Assembly: GCA_903825395.1 (NCBI GenBank)
Contig: CAIKAF010000013.1
Span: 37,256-101,255, forward strand
Direction: 5' to 3'
DNA length: 64,000 nucleotides
From: an uncultured Flavobacteriales bacterium
GTDB taxonomy: Bacteria > Bacteroidota > Bacteroidia > CAIKAF01
A program made the position numbers and the translations under genes. Shown one piece after another: positions 16,177-25,466 of this stretch (position 1 is its first letter; every line of letters starts with the position of its first letter). The notes under the pieces were generated by a model. That model was given only the letters and a program-made list of their open reading frames with translations. It ran no database searches and had not been told where the DNA came from.

Positions 16177-17201
16177 TGAAAAATATCCCCCTTTTAAGGG
16201 ATAGGCTGCAGGTTTTGGAATCGATGGGTTTAGCCATGGAAAAGATACTGAGTCCTAGTCCCTCGAAGCCCAATCCAATTCTCCAGGCTGCTCAGCAAGG
16301 AAATCCTTGGTTTACTGAAGCTGAACTACTTCGGTCCATCGGCGCCCTACGGCCTTGGTTGAAATCAGAGCGACTGCTTCAATGGCTGAATCACGAGGGT
16401 ATGCCTGAAGAACCTTTTATTCCCAAAACGATTGGAATTATTATGGCTGGGAATATTCCTCTGGTGAATTTTCTGGATGCATTGGCCGTTTGGCTCTCCG
16501 GAAATAAGGCCCTAATAAAATTGAGCAGCTCAGATGCCATTTTGCTTCCCTATTTCGTTCAAGAGTCCGGTATGCCAGAAAGCATGGTGGAGTTTGTGGA
16601 TCGGAAATTAACCGGCTACGACGCCGTGGTAGCCACCGGAAGCGCCAATTCAAATCGATATTTTGAATATTACTTTCGGCAAGTTCCCCATATTTTACGC
16701 AGCAGCCGAAGCAGCGCCGCTCTGCTCAATGGCGATGAAAGCAGCTCTGATTTGATGCAGCTGGGAAAGGATGTGTTTTCGTATTATGGTCTGGGCTGTC
16801 GAAATGTTTCACACCTGTTGCTTCCCTCAAATTATGACTTTGAGCCTATGATTCAGTGCTGGAAGGAGTCGTTCAGCCATGTCGGTCTTCACAGCCGGTA
16901 CATGAATAATTACGACTATCAAAAGGCCGTTTTATTGGTAGCCAATATCCCTTTTATAGACGGAGAATTCTTTCTGCTTACGAAATCCAATGCGCTGGCC
17001 TCACCGGTATCGGTTATTCACTACAGTTATTATGATGAATACAACACCATGTTGGATTGGAAAGAAAAAAATGAGCTGCAATGCTGCGTGGGTACAACCC
17101 ATATCCCCTTTGGCGGAAGCCAGGAACCCGATCTGCTCGATTATCCCGATGAAGTTAATCTGATGCATTTCTTAAAAGGACTGCAACCAAAATCAAAGTG
17201 A
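16176..17201 (+). CDS. Acyl-CoA reductase, LuxC family
   Basis: 341 residues matching LuxC-type acyl-CoA reductases (an aldehyde-dehydrogenase superfamily branch). Motifs are KTIGIIMAGNIPLVNFLDAL, GNKALIKLSSSD, ATGSANSNRYFEYYF and the catalytic-Cys region YYGLGCRNVSHLL. The family reduces fatty acyl-CoA or acyl thioesters to aldehydes with NAD(P)H. In Bacteroidota this gene commonly sits next to a small ferredoxin, as here. The natural substrate is unknown. The ATG lies 32 bp from the divergent ferredoxin start. Confidence 0.88.
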   Translation: MKNIPLLRDRLQVLESMGLAMEKILSPSPSKPNPILQAAQQGNPWFTEAELLRSIGALRPWLKSERLLQWLNHEGMPEEPFIPKTIGIIMAGNIPLVNFLDALAVWLSGNKALIKLSSSDAILLPYFVQESGMPESMVEFVDRKLTGYDAVVATGSANSNRYFEYYFRQVPHILRSSRSSAALLNGDESSSDLMQLGKDVFSYYGLGCRNVSHLLLPSNYDFEPMIQCWKESFSHVGLHSRYMNNYDYQKAVLLVANIPFIDGEFFLLTKSNALASPVSVIHYSYYDEYNTMLDWKEKNELQCCVGTTHIPFGGSQEPDLLDYPDEVNLMHFLKGLQPKSK

Positions 17202-17233
17202 ATAATGTATCTTTAACGTAAAATACACCGATT

Positions 17234-17659
17234 ATGAAAATGTTTTGTGCTCTTCTTTTGTCCTTTTCCTCGCTGTTGGGCATGGCTCAAACCAATCAAA
17301 AAGCGTTGGACGATTTTTCAACCCGCTTTGGAGGAGAAGCCTCTTGGGCCAATGAAGGTGGACAAATCGTGGCTTCATTCAAAAAAGGAGCCGGTCCTGC
17401 CTATGCCGAATATTCTACCGATGGCCAATTCCTTGGATTAGCCAGCCTTACCGATTTTAATGCTCTTCCTGAAAAGGCCAAAGAAACCTTAAATCGCGGA
17501 TTTACTGGCTCAGGTGGAATGTATCAGGTGGAATATGTGCGCGAATTCAAAACCGAAGGCAGTCCAAAATTTGCAGCGCTAATGTCTGCCAATGGTCAAC
17601 ATTTGAAATTGTATTTCAATGAGGCCGGCGATATGGTGCAGCGCTCTATCTGGCAATAA
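17234..17659 (+). CDS. PepSY-like (DUF2874-type) exported protein
   Basis: 141 residues with a signal peptide ending at LLGMAQ. The mature part has the PepSY-like pattern of Bacteroidota proteins: FGGEASWANEGGQIVASFKK, AEYSTDGQFLGLASLTDF, LPEKAKETLNRGF, then YVREFKTEGSPKFAALMSANG. It is probably periplasmic or outer-membrane-associated. Its stop abuts that of the convergent rlmH gene with no spacing. A TATCTTTA box near 17209 lies about 18 nt upstream of the ATG. The function is unknown. Confidence 0.75.
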   Translation: MKMFCALLLSFSSLLGMAQTNQKALDDFSTRFGGEASWANEGGQIVASFKKGAGPAYAEYSTDGQFLGLASLTDFNALPEKAKETLNRGFTGSGGMYQVEYVREFKTEGSPKFAALMSANGQHLKLYFNEAGDMVQRSIWQ

Positions 17660-18145
17660 TTATCCGGTTAATCCGGCTTTGTGGTACGATTCATTCTTTA
17701 GAATCGTCATGGCTCTATACACTTGCTCTATCATTACCAAGCGGGCCATTTCGTGCGGCAAGGTGAAGTCCGATAAGGTCCAATGGTTCGGATACCTCAA
17801 CTTAAATTCGGCCGTAAATCCGTTCGCGCCCCCCAACACCAAGCCTATTTTTCGGTGGTTGCGCTGCTGAAAAGACTCAATTGCACTAGCCAATTGGGTC
17901 GAGCTCTGACGCTTTCCATGCTCATCCAATAAAACGACCACATCCAAGGTGCTCAGAATTTTATCCAGCCGTTCGCATTCAATCCGTGCTTTTTCTTGGT
18001 CCGAATAGTGGCCTTTTACATCTGCGATTTCAATCAATTTTAGTTTTAAATAATGTTTTAAACGCTCCTCATACAGGCGGCAGCCTTCAATGGCATACTT
18101 TTGCTGCAGTTTTCCAACAGCTACAATGCTCAATTCAATCGACAT
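17660..18145 (-). CDS. rlmH: 23S rRNA (pseudouridine1915-N3)-methyltransferase
   Basis: 161 residues of the SPOUT family. RlmH methylates Psi1915 in helix 69 of 23S rRNA on the assembled 70S ribosome, using SAM. Visible are the start IELSIVAVGKLQQKY, the SAM-knot segments VVLLDEHGKRQSS and GLVLGGANGF, and the C-terminal LSDFTLPHEMARLVMIEQVY with YHKAG. I chose the ATG at 18145 (MSIELS) since the family begins there; an upstream ATG at 18172 would add nine residues. The length is close to the usual 155-160. Confidence 0.95.
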   Translation of the reverse strand: MSIELSIVAVGKLQQKYAIEGCRLYEERLKHYLKLKLIEIADVKGHYSDQEKARIECERLDKILSTLDVVVLLDEHGKRQSSTQLASAIESFQQRNHRKIGLVLGGANGFTAEFKLRYPNHWTLSDFTLPHEMARLVMIEQVYRAMTILKNESYHKAGLTG

Positions 18146-18173
18146 TGGCTTAATTTTTGTGCAATTTTGCATT

Positions 18174-18181
18174 TATTTTTT
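18174..18181 (+). promoter_or_regulatory. -7-like box TATTTTTT, 3 nt before the start codon
   Basis: TATTTTTT followed by GGT and the ATG at 18185. It matches seven of eight positions of TAnnTTTG. It supports the ATG at 18185 as start and fits the recurring short-spacing pattern. The A/T-rich context makes the match less specific. Confidence 0.35.
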
Positions 18182-18184
18182 GGT

Positions 18185-18568
18185 ATGCGCCGATTCCTTT
18201 TCGTTTTTCTTTGTGCCATTCCCCTGTGGATTACCGGACAATCTCCTGTACAGTTGGCCAGAACTGCCCTCCTTCAAAAGGATGCGGCAGCCTTTGTGCA
18301 ACAAGCCCATCCAACCCTGAACGTACGTATTTTATCCAATGAAGGCGTCTATTCCCAAGCTCAAGCCGCTCAACTCATCCGTTCCTTTTTTAAAGAATAC
18401 CCCGGATATTCTGTTGCGATAGATCAGGTACACGAGAAAAAAGGACAGCCTCATTTTTTTATTGGGGAATGGAAAACCAACCGAAAAAAATTCAGAATCT
18501 ATGTCCTATTCAAAGAATTGAATGGGATTGAACGCGTTCACTCCTTTGAAGTGCAAGAAAATGATTGA
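18185..18568 (+). CDS. DUF4783 family exported protein
   Basis: 127 residues from the ATG at 18185 with signal peptide FLFVFLCAIPLWITGQ. The mature domain resembles DUF4783 (NTF2-like): KDAAAFVQQAHPTLNVRIL, then YSQAQAAQLIRSFFKEYPGY, and a final strand IERVHSFEVQE. Bacteroidota commonly place this gene just before nadC, as here, where its last 8 bp overlap the nadC start. Probably periplasmic; the function is unknown. The longer frame from 18101 runs through the rlmH promoter region and is unlikely. Confidence 0.8.
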   Translation: MRRFLFVFLCAIPLWITGQSPVQLARTALLQKDAAAFVQQAHPTLNVRILSNEGVYSQAQAAQLIRSFFKEYPGYSVAIDQVHEKKGQPHFFIGEWKTNRKKFRIYVLFKELNGIERVHSFEVQEND

Positions 18569-19421
18569 TGCCAATTCTTCCTTTAATTCCTTTTTACATC
18601 AAGCATTTAACGAGGATGGTTCTGATTTGGGCGATGTAACCTCATTGGGCATTTTCGGGAAGCATCAACAGGCAAAGGCCCTGTGGTTGGCCAAAGAAGA
18701 TGGAGTGTTTTCTGGGGCTCAGTACATTGCACCGATTTTTCAATTTGTTGACCCCAATGCGCAATGCAATCTGTTGATTCATGATGGCCAACCTTTTCAT
18801 TCAGGAGATGTATTGTTGGAAGTTCATGGGCTGGCTCATGCCTTGCTCTCCAGCGAACGCATTGCCTTGAACCTGGTGCAGCGCATGTGCGGCATTGCCA
18901 CCAAAACCCATACCCTCTGCCAACGCATAGCTCATACCCATTGCCGCTTGTTGGATACGCGCAAAACAACTCCGCTGCTGCGCAGTTTTGAAAAAGAAGC
19001 GGTAAGGCATGGGGGAGGTCAAAATCACCGCATCGGACTTTTCGATATGTGCATGATTAAAGACAACCATCGGGATTTTGCCGGTGGCATTACCCCCGCA
19101 TTTCAACGCCTAACACAGTACTTGAAATCCCAACATTTGGATTTGCCGATTGAAATCGAAACCCGCAACCTCGACGACGTAGCTGAAGTTCTTGCTTTAC
19201 ATGCACCCGTTAAACGCATCATGTTTGATAATTTCAGTCCCGAGCAGGTCCGCCTGGCCGTAAATTTGGTGCAGGGCTCCATCGAAACCGAAGCCAGCGG
19301 AGGCATCAATGAGTCCAATTTGGTCAGCTATGCTGAAACAGGAGTAGATTTCATTTCTATGGGAGCCTTAACCCATTCGGTTCGAAGCATCGATATTAGT
19401 ATGAAAGCGTTTCTGCCATGA
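18561..19421 (+). CDS. nadC: Nicotinate-nucleotide pyrophosphorylase (carboxylating)
   Basis: 286 residues. NadC converts quinolinate and PRPP to nicotinate mononucleotide, CO2 and PPi in NAD synthesis. Family motifs are DLGDVTS, SERIALNLVQRMCGIAT, LLDTRKTTPLLRSFEKEAVR with the quinolinate/PRPP-binding Arg and Lys, GGGQNHRIGLFDMCMIKDNH, EIETRNLDD, MFDNFSPE, EASGGINESN and the final GVDFISMGALTHS. The ATG at 18561 lies inside the DUF4783 gene end (8-bp overlap), and the stop overlaps the next ATG, so the three genes form one operon. Confidence 0.96.
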   Translation: MIDANSSFNSFLHQAFNEDGSDLGDVTSLGIFGKHQQAKALWLAKEDGVFSGAQYIAPIFQFVDPNAQCNLLIHDGQPFHSGDVLLEVHGLAHALLSSERIALNLVQRMCGIATKTHTLCQRIAHTHCRLLDTRKTTPLLRSFEKEAVRHGGGQNHRIGLFDMCMIKDNHRDFAGGITPAFQRLTQYLKSQHLDLPIEIETRNLDDVAEVLALHAPVKRIMFDNFSPEQVRLAVNLVQGSIETEASGGINESNLVSYAETGVDFISMGALTHSVRSIDISMKAFLP

Positions 19422-20314
19422 AGGGCCGTTGGATTGGGTTCTTGCTTGGCAAACCCGAACTTCAAGGTTGGCTGAAGAAAGTACAATCGTTTTCCCCGCC
19501 TGGATTCGGCGGAGTTTCCTTGTGGCGCATCGCCAATTACTTTTTAAACGGTGATCAACGCAACAGCTTGTCGCTGCGCGCTTCATCTGTAGCATTCCAA
19601 CTGATGCTCGCCTTTTTCCCCTTTTTGATATTTCTGGTGAGCTTGATTCCATTTTTTCCGGGAGGGCAACTGGGGTATGAGTGGTTTCGGTTGAGCGAGG
19701 AGCTTCTGCCGCCGGCTCTTTTTGAAGTGGTTGGTCCCATCATTGCCGATGTACTTCTGAAAAAAAGGGAGGGCTTTGTATGGATTACTTTGTTTGTTGG
19801 ATTATGGCTCTCTTCAGCCGGAATAAAGGGATTGATTCAGGCCTTCAATGCCTCTGCTTTAATTTTAGAAGAACGAAAACCCGGCCAAGTTCGAATTATT
19901 TCGCTGTTGGTAATGCTGCTGGGCAGCTTGGCCTTAGGCTTGGCCATCACAATTTTTCAGGCCATAGACTTTTTATCTGGAACGTTCGCCTGGCTTTCAA
20001 GTCGCTTGGGCTGGTTGTTTAGCCTCGGCATGACATGGGTGTTTGTGGCGGCCTTATTTCGCATTGCGCCGGCAAAATCCTTGGGACTTCGCTTTTTCTC
20101 AGCTGGAAGTTGGATTGCTTCCCTGTTTTTACTCTTATTCTCTTGGGCTTTTGGGCTCTATGTTGAGCAATTTTTCCAATACAACAAGGTGTTTGGAGTG
20201 GTGGGCGCCGTTCCAATGGCTATGATTTTTTTATACCTGGCTGCTTTGGCCTTGCTCATTGGATTTGATGTGGATGCCGGAATTGCAAGGGGGAAGGCGG
20301 CTTCAAAAGGTTGA
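19418..20314 (+). CDS. YihY/BrkB family inner-membrane protein
   Basis: 298 residues with about six membrane segments, matching the YihY/virulence factor BrkB family. Family features are SLSLRASSVAFQLMLAFFPF (which includes the conserved AxSxaf..a...P pattern), GLWLSSAGIKGLIQAFNA, and the late FGVVGAVPMAMIFLYLAALA. The molecular role of the family is not settled; early reports of an RNase BN function were wrong. The ATG overlaps the nadC stop by 4 bp. It is the last gene of that operon, and the GC-rich element copy B begins 10 bp after it. Confidence 0.9.
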   Translation: MKGRWIGFLLGKPELQGWLKKVQSFSPPGFGGVSLWRIANYFLNGDQRNSLSLRASSVAFQLMLAFFPFLIFLVSLIPFFPGGQLGYEWFRLSEELLPPALFEVVGPIIADVLLKKREGFVWITLFVGLWLSSAGIKGLIQAFNASALILEERKPGQVRIISLLVMLLGSLALGLAITIFQAIDFLSGTFAWLSSRLGWLFSLGMTWVFVAALFRIAPAKSLGLRFFSAGSWIASLFLLLFSWAFGLYVEQFFQYNKVFGVVGAVPMAMIFLYLAALALLIGFDVDAGIARGKAASKG

Positions 20315-20324
20315 TTTTAGGTTT

Positions 20325-20480
20325 GATTTGGGCGGCAGACGGGCTTTCAGGGCTAGTCCGCTTCAAAAGCTGATCGGTACAGCGGCTTTGCGGGGGCTTC
20401 CAAGGTCGCCTCCGCAGCTCGCGTACCGTTCAGCTTTTGTGCGCGTACTAGCTCCTTCAATCCCTGCCGCGGGGCGGCGA
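20325..20480 (+). repeat. GC-rich structured intergenic element, copy B
   Basis: A plus-orientation copy: ATTTGGGCGGCAGACGGGCT, TTTCAGGGCTAGTCCGC, a long inner arm AAAAGCTGATCGGTAC paired with GTACCGTTCAGCTTTT, the core (GGGGGC-TTCCAAG-GTCGCC with one mismatch, 20393-20410), GCGCGTACTAGC, and the end TTCAATCCCTGCCGC. It fills the gap between two convergent genes, the BrkB-type gene and gapA. The compensating inner arms differ completely in sequence from the other copies. Confidence 0.75.
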
Positions 20481-20541
20481 TTAAAATTAAATTTCTAGGA
20501 AAATTGAAAACGGCTTTAAGCCCGGTTCTGCCCTTGAAATC

Positions 20542-21546
20542 TTAGGACATTTTTCCAACCAAAACGCACAAATCTGCCAAGCGGTTTGAATAGCCGGCTT
20601 CATTGTCATACCAGCCAAATACCTTTACTAGGTTGTCTTTAACAAAGGTCAGTTCAGCATCAAATATGCAGGAATGTGGATTTCCTACAATGTCTGCCGA
20701 TACAATCGGATCTTCGGTGTATTCTAAAATTCCTTTTAATTCATTTTCCGCCGCCTTTTTAAACGCCGCGTTTAAGGTTGCCGCATCCACAGGATTGCGA
20801 ACAATGAGCGACATGTCAGTTAGACTGCCCGTGGGCGTTGGTACCCGAACGGAAGTCCCATCCAATTTGCCACTCAAATGGGGGAAAATTTTTCCGATGG
20901 CACGCGCAGCACCAGTAGATGTTGGAACCAACGACAAGGCAGCAGCCCGTGCCCGACGCAAATCGCTATGCGGTGCATCCTGCAAGCGCTGGTCGGCCGT
21001 ATAGGCATGAATGGTATTCATAAAACCATTTTCAATTCCACATACATCATCTACTATTTTAACCAAAGGACTCACGCAATTCGTGGTGCAAGAAGCATTG
21101 GAAATAATCGTGTCGGACGGTGTTAAGCTGCCTTCATTGGCACCCAAAACCACCATTTTAATGTCTGAGGTTTTAGCTGGAGCAGACAAAAGCACTTTTT
21201 TAGCTCCCGCCTGCATGTGTCTAGATGCACTTTCTGAATCTAAAAATAATCCTGTGCACTCCAAAACCACATCAATATTCATTTCTTTCCACGGCAGTTC
21301 CGCAGGATTTTTAATGGCAGTTATTCGAATTTCATGACCGTTTACCACAAGATTTCCTTCTTGGGTGCTTACCGTGCCCGAAAATCTTCCATGAATGGAA
21401 TCGTATTTCAATAAGTGGGCTAGGGCAGTGGCCCCTGTCAAATCATTGATGGCAACGACTTCAACATCTTCTTTGGTTTGTAATGCCCGAAAGGTGATGC
21501 GGCCAATTCGACCAAATCCATTGATAGCAACCCGAACTTTTTTCAT
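20542..21546 (-). CDS. gapA: Glyceraldehyde-3-phosphate dehydrogenase, type I
   Basis: 334 residues. The enzyme oxidises glyceraldehyde 3-phosphate to 1,3-bisphosphoglycerate with NAD+ in glycolysis. The sequence shows the NAD-binding start VAINGFGRIGRITFRAL, SNASCTTNC with the catalytic Cys near 150, the HAYTADQRLQDAPHSDLRRAR loop, PTSTGAARAIGKIFP, LDGTSVRVPTPTGS, and WYDNEAGYSNRL at the end. The full family length is present. A TAAGTTTG box lies about 24 nt upstream. It stands alone and converges with the nadC operon across GC-rich copy B. Confidence 0.98.
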   Translation of the reverse strand: MKKVRVAINGFGRIGRITFRALQTKEDVEVVAINDLTGATALAHLLKYDSIHGRFSGTVSTQEGNLVVNGHEIRITAIKNPAELPWKEMNIDVVLECTGLFLDSESASRHMQAGAKKVLLSAPAKTSDIKMVVLGANEGSLTPSDTIISNASCTTNCVSPLVKIVDDVCGIENGFMNTIHAYTADQRLQDAPHSDLRRARAAALSLVPTSTGAARAIGKIFPHLSGKLDGTSVRVPTPTGSLTDMSLIVRNPVDAATLNAAFKKAAENELKGILEYTEDPIVSADIVGNPHSCIFDAELTFVKDNLVKVFGWYDNEAGYSNRLADLCVLVGKMS

Positions 21547-21569
21547 GGTGTATTGAAATTAATTTGGCG

Positions 21570-21577
21570 CAAACTTA
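21570..21577 (-). promoter_or_regulatory. -7 box TAAGTTTG of gapA
   Basis: Minus-strand TAAGTTTG is a full match to TAnnTTTG and lies 23 nt before the gapA ATG at 21546, leaving a leader of about 19 nt. Confidence 0.6.
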
Positions 21578-21699
21578 ATATTTAACAGCCTAAACTCCCT
21601 CTGTTTTTTGGAATATTAACCCCTTTTTTCTGCTTTCAGGCTTAACATTTGCTTTTACCCTTTGCAATTGCGAAATTTGCAGAACATACGATATCGAAC

Positions 21700-23958
21700 A
21701 TGAAGCACTTTTTAATAAGCACCTTGGGATTGTTGGTCGGAGTTTTGGCCACTGGAACCATGAACCTGAATGCTCAGCATCAACACCATACATGCGGTAG
21801 TCATCTCAGCGATTACGCTAAACAACACCCCGATTTTTGGGATGGGTATGTGAAATTTATGGAGGATTTTAAAGAATTTAAATCGTTGAATTTAAATCAA
21901 TTTGAAACCGCTGAAAATGGAAAGCGCATCATTCCTGTAGTTGTTCATGTTATTCATGAAGGAGGTTCTGAGAATATTTCTAAGGCACAAATTTTGAGCC
22001 AGTTGGCTTCCGTAAATTTAGATTTCACGTACACCAATGCCGATAAAGTGGTTATCCCACCTTATTTCGATAGTATTGCTGCCGATGCCAACATTGAATT
22101 TCGTTTGGCCACCAAAGCCCCCAATGGAGCGTGTACCGATGGAATCAATCGGGTGTATTCATACAAAACAAACACCGCCCGCGATTATACCGGTTTCAAG
22201 GCGCTTAGTTATTGGGACCGCGCCAAATACTTGAATATTTGGGTAGTTAATACCATCGATAACGATGGTAATCCCTTTGGAAATATTTTAGGATACGCTC
22301 AGTTCCCTTATTCGTTTGGAGGTCAAAATCCGGTTACAACAACGGACGGTATTGCTATGATTCACAACCGTACCGGTAAAACGGGTACGGCCGCAGGTAC
22401 AGCCGGTAGAACCATGACGCATGAAGTTGGGCACTGGTTGGGCCTAATCCACATTTGGGGCGATGACGATTGCGGCAACGACCAAGTGGATGATACTCCA
22501 TTTTCCCGTCAGCCCAACTTCGGTTGCTACAATTTTCCAAAAGAGGCTACCTGCCTAGAATTAACATCAAACAGCACCGCCGCTGATACCATCGCGCGTT
22601 TCCAAATTGGTGAAATGTTCAACAATTACATGGATTACACCGACGATGATTGCATGAACATGTTCTCGAAAGGTCAAAAACAGGTAATGGATTTTGTGTT
22701 CAATACCATTTCATTCCGTACCAATTTGATTACTGCTCAAAACGCCTTGGTTACCGGAACCGATGACGCTTCTCAGGCTAGCCCATGTGCTCCAGCTCCG
22801 ATTGCTGATTTTTGGTCTAAACAAGGAACCAATAATTTTGAATCGCTAAAAATGATTTGCGCAGGGTCTTCTCTTAACATGAAGAATGGAACTCACAACG
22901 GCAGCACTGCCGGAAATTCCTACACCTGGGATTTGCCCGGAGCTGTTGGAACCACCTCTTCCGATCCTGAGCCCTTGGTTCAATATGATGTTCCAGGCCG
23001 TTATGATGTAAAATTAACCGCCACCAATGCCAGCGGAACTGGTTCCAAAACCCGGGAAGGGTATGTCATGGTTTCATCTCAACAAGCCATGGACAACAAT
23101 TACCGTTACTACGATGCCATGGAAGCCGGTCCTGGTTACAGTTTCTTTGCTGATGACAAATGGGTGATGATCAATGAGGGTGCCAATCAAACGAAAGGCT
23201 GGGAAAAGGTGAACTTTGGGGGTTATAAAAGCTACGGCGCTGCGCGTTGCAATGCCACCGGCACGCTTCGGTATGAGCGGTTCTTTATGGTTTCACCATC
23301 CTACGATTTAACTACCGTTGACAATCCCTTGTTGGAAGTGAAGTACGCTTACTCTCAAAGTACAAATCAACCTTTTATTGAGCAGAACGACGAGCTTCGG
23401 GTCTATGTCTCTACCAACTGCGGAGAATCTTGGCAGCTTAGAGGCATGAAAGTGCGCAATCAAGGAACTTCCATTACTTCCTTAGCAGGTACCAATTTAA
23501 TCACTGCTGGTCTATATGCTCAGAATTTCATTCCCGGATCACCCGATGAATGGTCTTACTTCACCGTTGATCTGAACAACTTCACCAGCCGCGATAACGT
23601 TCGTATCATGTTCCATTACACCAGCGGTGGGCCTTTCGGAAATCCACTGTACATTGATGATTTTACCATTTCTGATGCTACAACTTCCATTGCTGAGCAA
23701 GCCCTTGAGCCTGGATTTAAAATGTTCCCCAACCCATCTTCAGGACAAGTTCAAATTCAATTTGACGAATCGACAGTGGTAGGAAATGAAATTGAGGTGT
23801 ATGATTTGGCAGGTCGCCGGATTCATTTGGCCCATGTAACCTCATCCTCAGAAGCTGGAGTTACATTAAACCGTTCCATTTTCGGAGAAAGCGGTATGTA
23901 CTTGGTAAAGGCCATCGTGAATGGTCAAGCCCAAGTGCGTCGCTTGATGATTCACTAA
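21700..23958 (+). CDS. Secreted M43-type zinc metalloprotease with PKD domain and T9SS sorting signal
   Basis: 752 residues from the ATG at 21700. Signal peptide (LISTLGLLVGVLATGT...NAQ), then a pappalysin/cytophagalysin (M43B) domain with zinc motif HEVGHWLGLIH (HExxHxxGxxH), the downstream GDDDCGNDQVDDTP, and the Met-turn region NYMDYTDDDCMNMFS. A PKD module (GNSYTWDLPGAVGTTSSDPE) and a jelly-roll-like domain follow. The C-terminus is a T9SS type A sorting domain (FKMFPNPSSGQVQIQF...GMYLVKAIVNGQ). It should cross the outer membrane by T9SS and act outside the cell on proteins. It is a single gene with its own promoter region. Confidence 0.93.
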   Translation: MKHFLISTLGLLVGVLATGTMNLNAQHQHHTCGSHLSDYAKQHPDFWDGYVKFMEDFKEFKSLNLNQFETAENGKRIIPVVVHVIHEGGSENISKAQILSQLASVNLDFTYTNADKVVIPPYFDSIAADANIEFRLATKAPNGACTDGINRVYSYKTNTARDYTGFKALSYWDRAKYLNIWVVNTIDNDGNPFGNILGYAQFPYSFGGQNPVTTTDGIAMIHNRTGKTGTAAGTAGRTMTHEVGHWLGLIHIWGDDDCGNDQVDDTPFSRQPNFGCYNFPKEATCLELTSNSTAADTIARFQIGEMFNNYMDYTDDDCMNMFSKGQKQVMDFVFNTISFRTNLITAQNALVTGTDDASQASPCAPAPIADFWSKQGTNNFESLKMICAGSSLNMKNGTHNGSTAGNSYTWDLPGAVGTTSSDPEPLVQYDVPGRYDVKLTATNASGTGSKTREGYVMVSSQQAMDNNYRYYDAMEAGPGYSFFADDKWVMINEGANQTKGWEKVNFGGYKSYGAARCNATGTLRYERFFMVSPSYDLTTVDNPLLEVKYAYSQSTNQPFIEQNDELRVYVSTNCGESWQLRGMKVRNQGTSITSLAGTNLITAGLYAQNFIPGSPDEWSYFTVDLNNFTSRDNVRIMFHYTSGGPFGNPLYIDDFTISDATTSIAEQALEPGFKMFPNPSSGQVQIQFDESTVVGNEIEVYDLAGRRIHLAHVTSSSEAGVTLNRSIFGESGMYLVKAIVNGQAQVRRLMIH

Positions 23959-24010
23959 TCTAATCTACGGCCCAACGGGCTAACGTAAATTTACCAGAAT
24001 CAATCCTGTT

Positions 24011-24166
24011 CGCCGCCGGCGGGCGGGATTGATTCCGTGTAGCGCGCAAAGATGCCGTCGGTAGGCGGCGCGCGGCGAGGAGGCGACTTTAGGAGCCACC
24101 GCAGCCCGCAGCCGCCCCGAACGGCAGCTGCGTACTACCGGAGAAAGCCCGGTCACCCGCCCAAAT
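24011..24166 (-). repeat. GC-rich structured intergenic element, copy C
   Basis: Minus orientation, in the gap between the convergent protease and cinA genes. In family orientation: ATTTGGGCGGGTGACCGGGC, TTTCTCCGGTAGTACGCA, an inner arm CTGCCGTTCGGGGCGGCTGC, core GGTGGC-TCCTAAA-GTCGCC (plus-strand 24082-24100), TTTGCGCGCTACACGG, ending ATCAATCCCGCCCGC. The outer arm TAGTACGC pairs with GCGCGCTA with one mismatch and one wobble, and GGGCGGG with CCCGCCC. Confidence 0.8.
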
Positions 24167-24176
24167 CTAAATCCAA

Positions 24177-25466
24177 TTAGTGGGAAAAGGCCCAAAACGT
24201 CGGTTCAGGCAATTTCCATTGATTTAACAGTGTTTTTCGGAACAGATTCAGCGCTGCAAACGAGCTGCGTTCAATATTCCCAGAACGGTCAGAAGCCATT
24301 TTAAATGCACGGGAATAGGTGCCTTCCGGACCTGAAATTCCGACCCAAATCAAACCCACGGGTTTTTCGGGCGTACCCCCGCCAGGGCCCGCAATTCCTG
24401 AAGTACTAATTCCATAAATGGCTCCGGTTAAATTCCGGACTCCTTTTGCCATGGCTTCAACCACCTGGCTGCTCACGGCACCATACTTATTGATGTCGCC
24501 AGGATTAACGCCCAACATTCTGATTTTAACAGAGTTGTCATAAGCAACGACGCCACCCATAAAAGCCGCTGAGGCTCCAGACACCCCTGTCAACAAGCTG
24601 GCTATGTTGCCCCCCGTACAGCTTTCTGCCGTGGCCAGCGTAGCCCCACTTTCGATTAAATGCTTCAATACCTGTTCCGGCAGTTCCTGATGGTTCAATC
24701 CAATGCACTCGGAACCAAGAAGCTGTTGAAGTTTCTCTGCCTCCAATTGGAATTCTTCTTGTCCTATCTTGCTGGGTGAGGTCAAGGACAAACGGAGTCG
24801 GACTCGACCTGCTTTTGGAAGATAAGCCAGGGAAATATGTTCGGGCAATTGGTTTTCCCATTCCTGCAAATGAACCATAAGTTGAGATTCCGGAATGCCT
24901 TCGGTGTGAAAGGTCATGTGTTGAATGGGGGCCAATTGAAATTTGGATTTTAAGAAATCCAATCCGTAAGACTCCATTAAATATTCCATTTCGCGAGGAA
25001 CGCCGGGCAAACTGATTAAAATGCCATTTTTGGTATCGAATAACATGCCTGAGGCTGTACCAATTCGGTTTAGCCAGGTGCTGCAAGAACTGGGCAGTTC
25101 TGCCTGACCGCGGTTTACCTCATCCAGGCTTCGGCCTCTGGCTTGCATAAATGCCTGTAAGATCTCAAGCACCTGTTCGTCGGTTCGCCAGCTGTCATTA
25201 AAAAATTCCCGCAGTGTATTTTTTGTAATGTCATCTTTTGTTGGACCAAGTCCGCCGGTTAAAATTAAGATGTGCCCTTCCTGCATCAGTTCTTTCAATG
25301 TGCTTTCAATGCTGGATTTGGAATCGGCGATGCTGCGCTGCTCTACTACCTGCAGTCCGATTTCGTTCAATCGGGCAGCCAACCAAGCGGCATTCGTATT
25401 AATAACCTGACCAATCAGCAATTCATCTCCAATGGATACGAGGTAAACAGCAGTGCTTTTTTTCAT
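24177..25466 (-). CDS. cinA: CinA: nicotinamide-nucleotide amidase / competence-damage protein
   Basis: 429 residues in two domains. The N-terminal molybdopterin-binding-like (COG1058) domain carries VSIGDELLIGQVINTNAAWL, LTGGLGPTKDDITK and SLPGVPREMEYLME. The C-terminal CinA deamidase domain (from about 265) carries ATAESCTGGNIASLLTGVSG, GGVVAYDNSVKIRMLGV and TSGIAGPGGGTPEKPVGLIW. The C-terminal part hydrolyses nicotinamide mononucleotide to the nicotinate form, so it belongs to pyridine-nucleotide salvage together with NadC nearby. In some bacteria the gene is competence-linked. It stands alone on the minus strand and diverges from the moxR-bat operon. Confidence 0.95.
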   Translation of the reverse strand: MKKSTAVYLVSIGDELLIGQVINTNAAWLAARLNEIGLQVVEQRSIADSKSSIESTLKELMQEGHILILTGGLGPTKDDITKNTLREFFNDSWRTDEQVLEILQAFMQARGRSLDEVNRGQAELPSSCSTWLNRIGTASGMLFDTKNGILISLPGVPREMEYLMESYGLDFLKSKFQLAPIQHMTFHTEGIPESQLMVHLQEWENQLPEHISLAYLPKAGRVRLRLSLTSPSKIGQEEFQLEAEKLQQLLGSECIGLNHQELPEQVLKHLIESGATLATAESCTGGNIASLLTGVSGASAAFMGGVVAYDNSVKIRMLGVNPGDINKYGAVSSQVVEAMAKGVRNLTGAIYGISTSGIAGPGGGTPEKPVGLIWVGISGPEGTYSRAFKMASDRSGNIERSSFAALNLFRKTLLNQWKLPEPTFWAFSH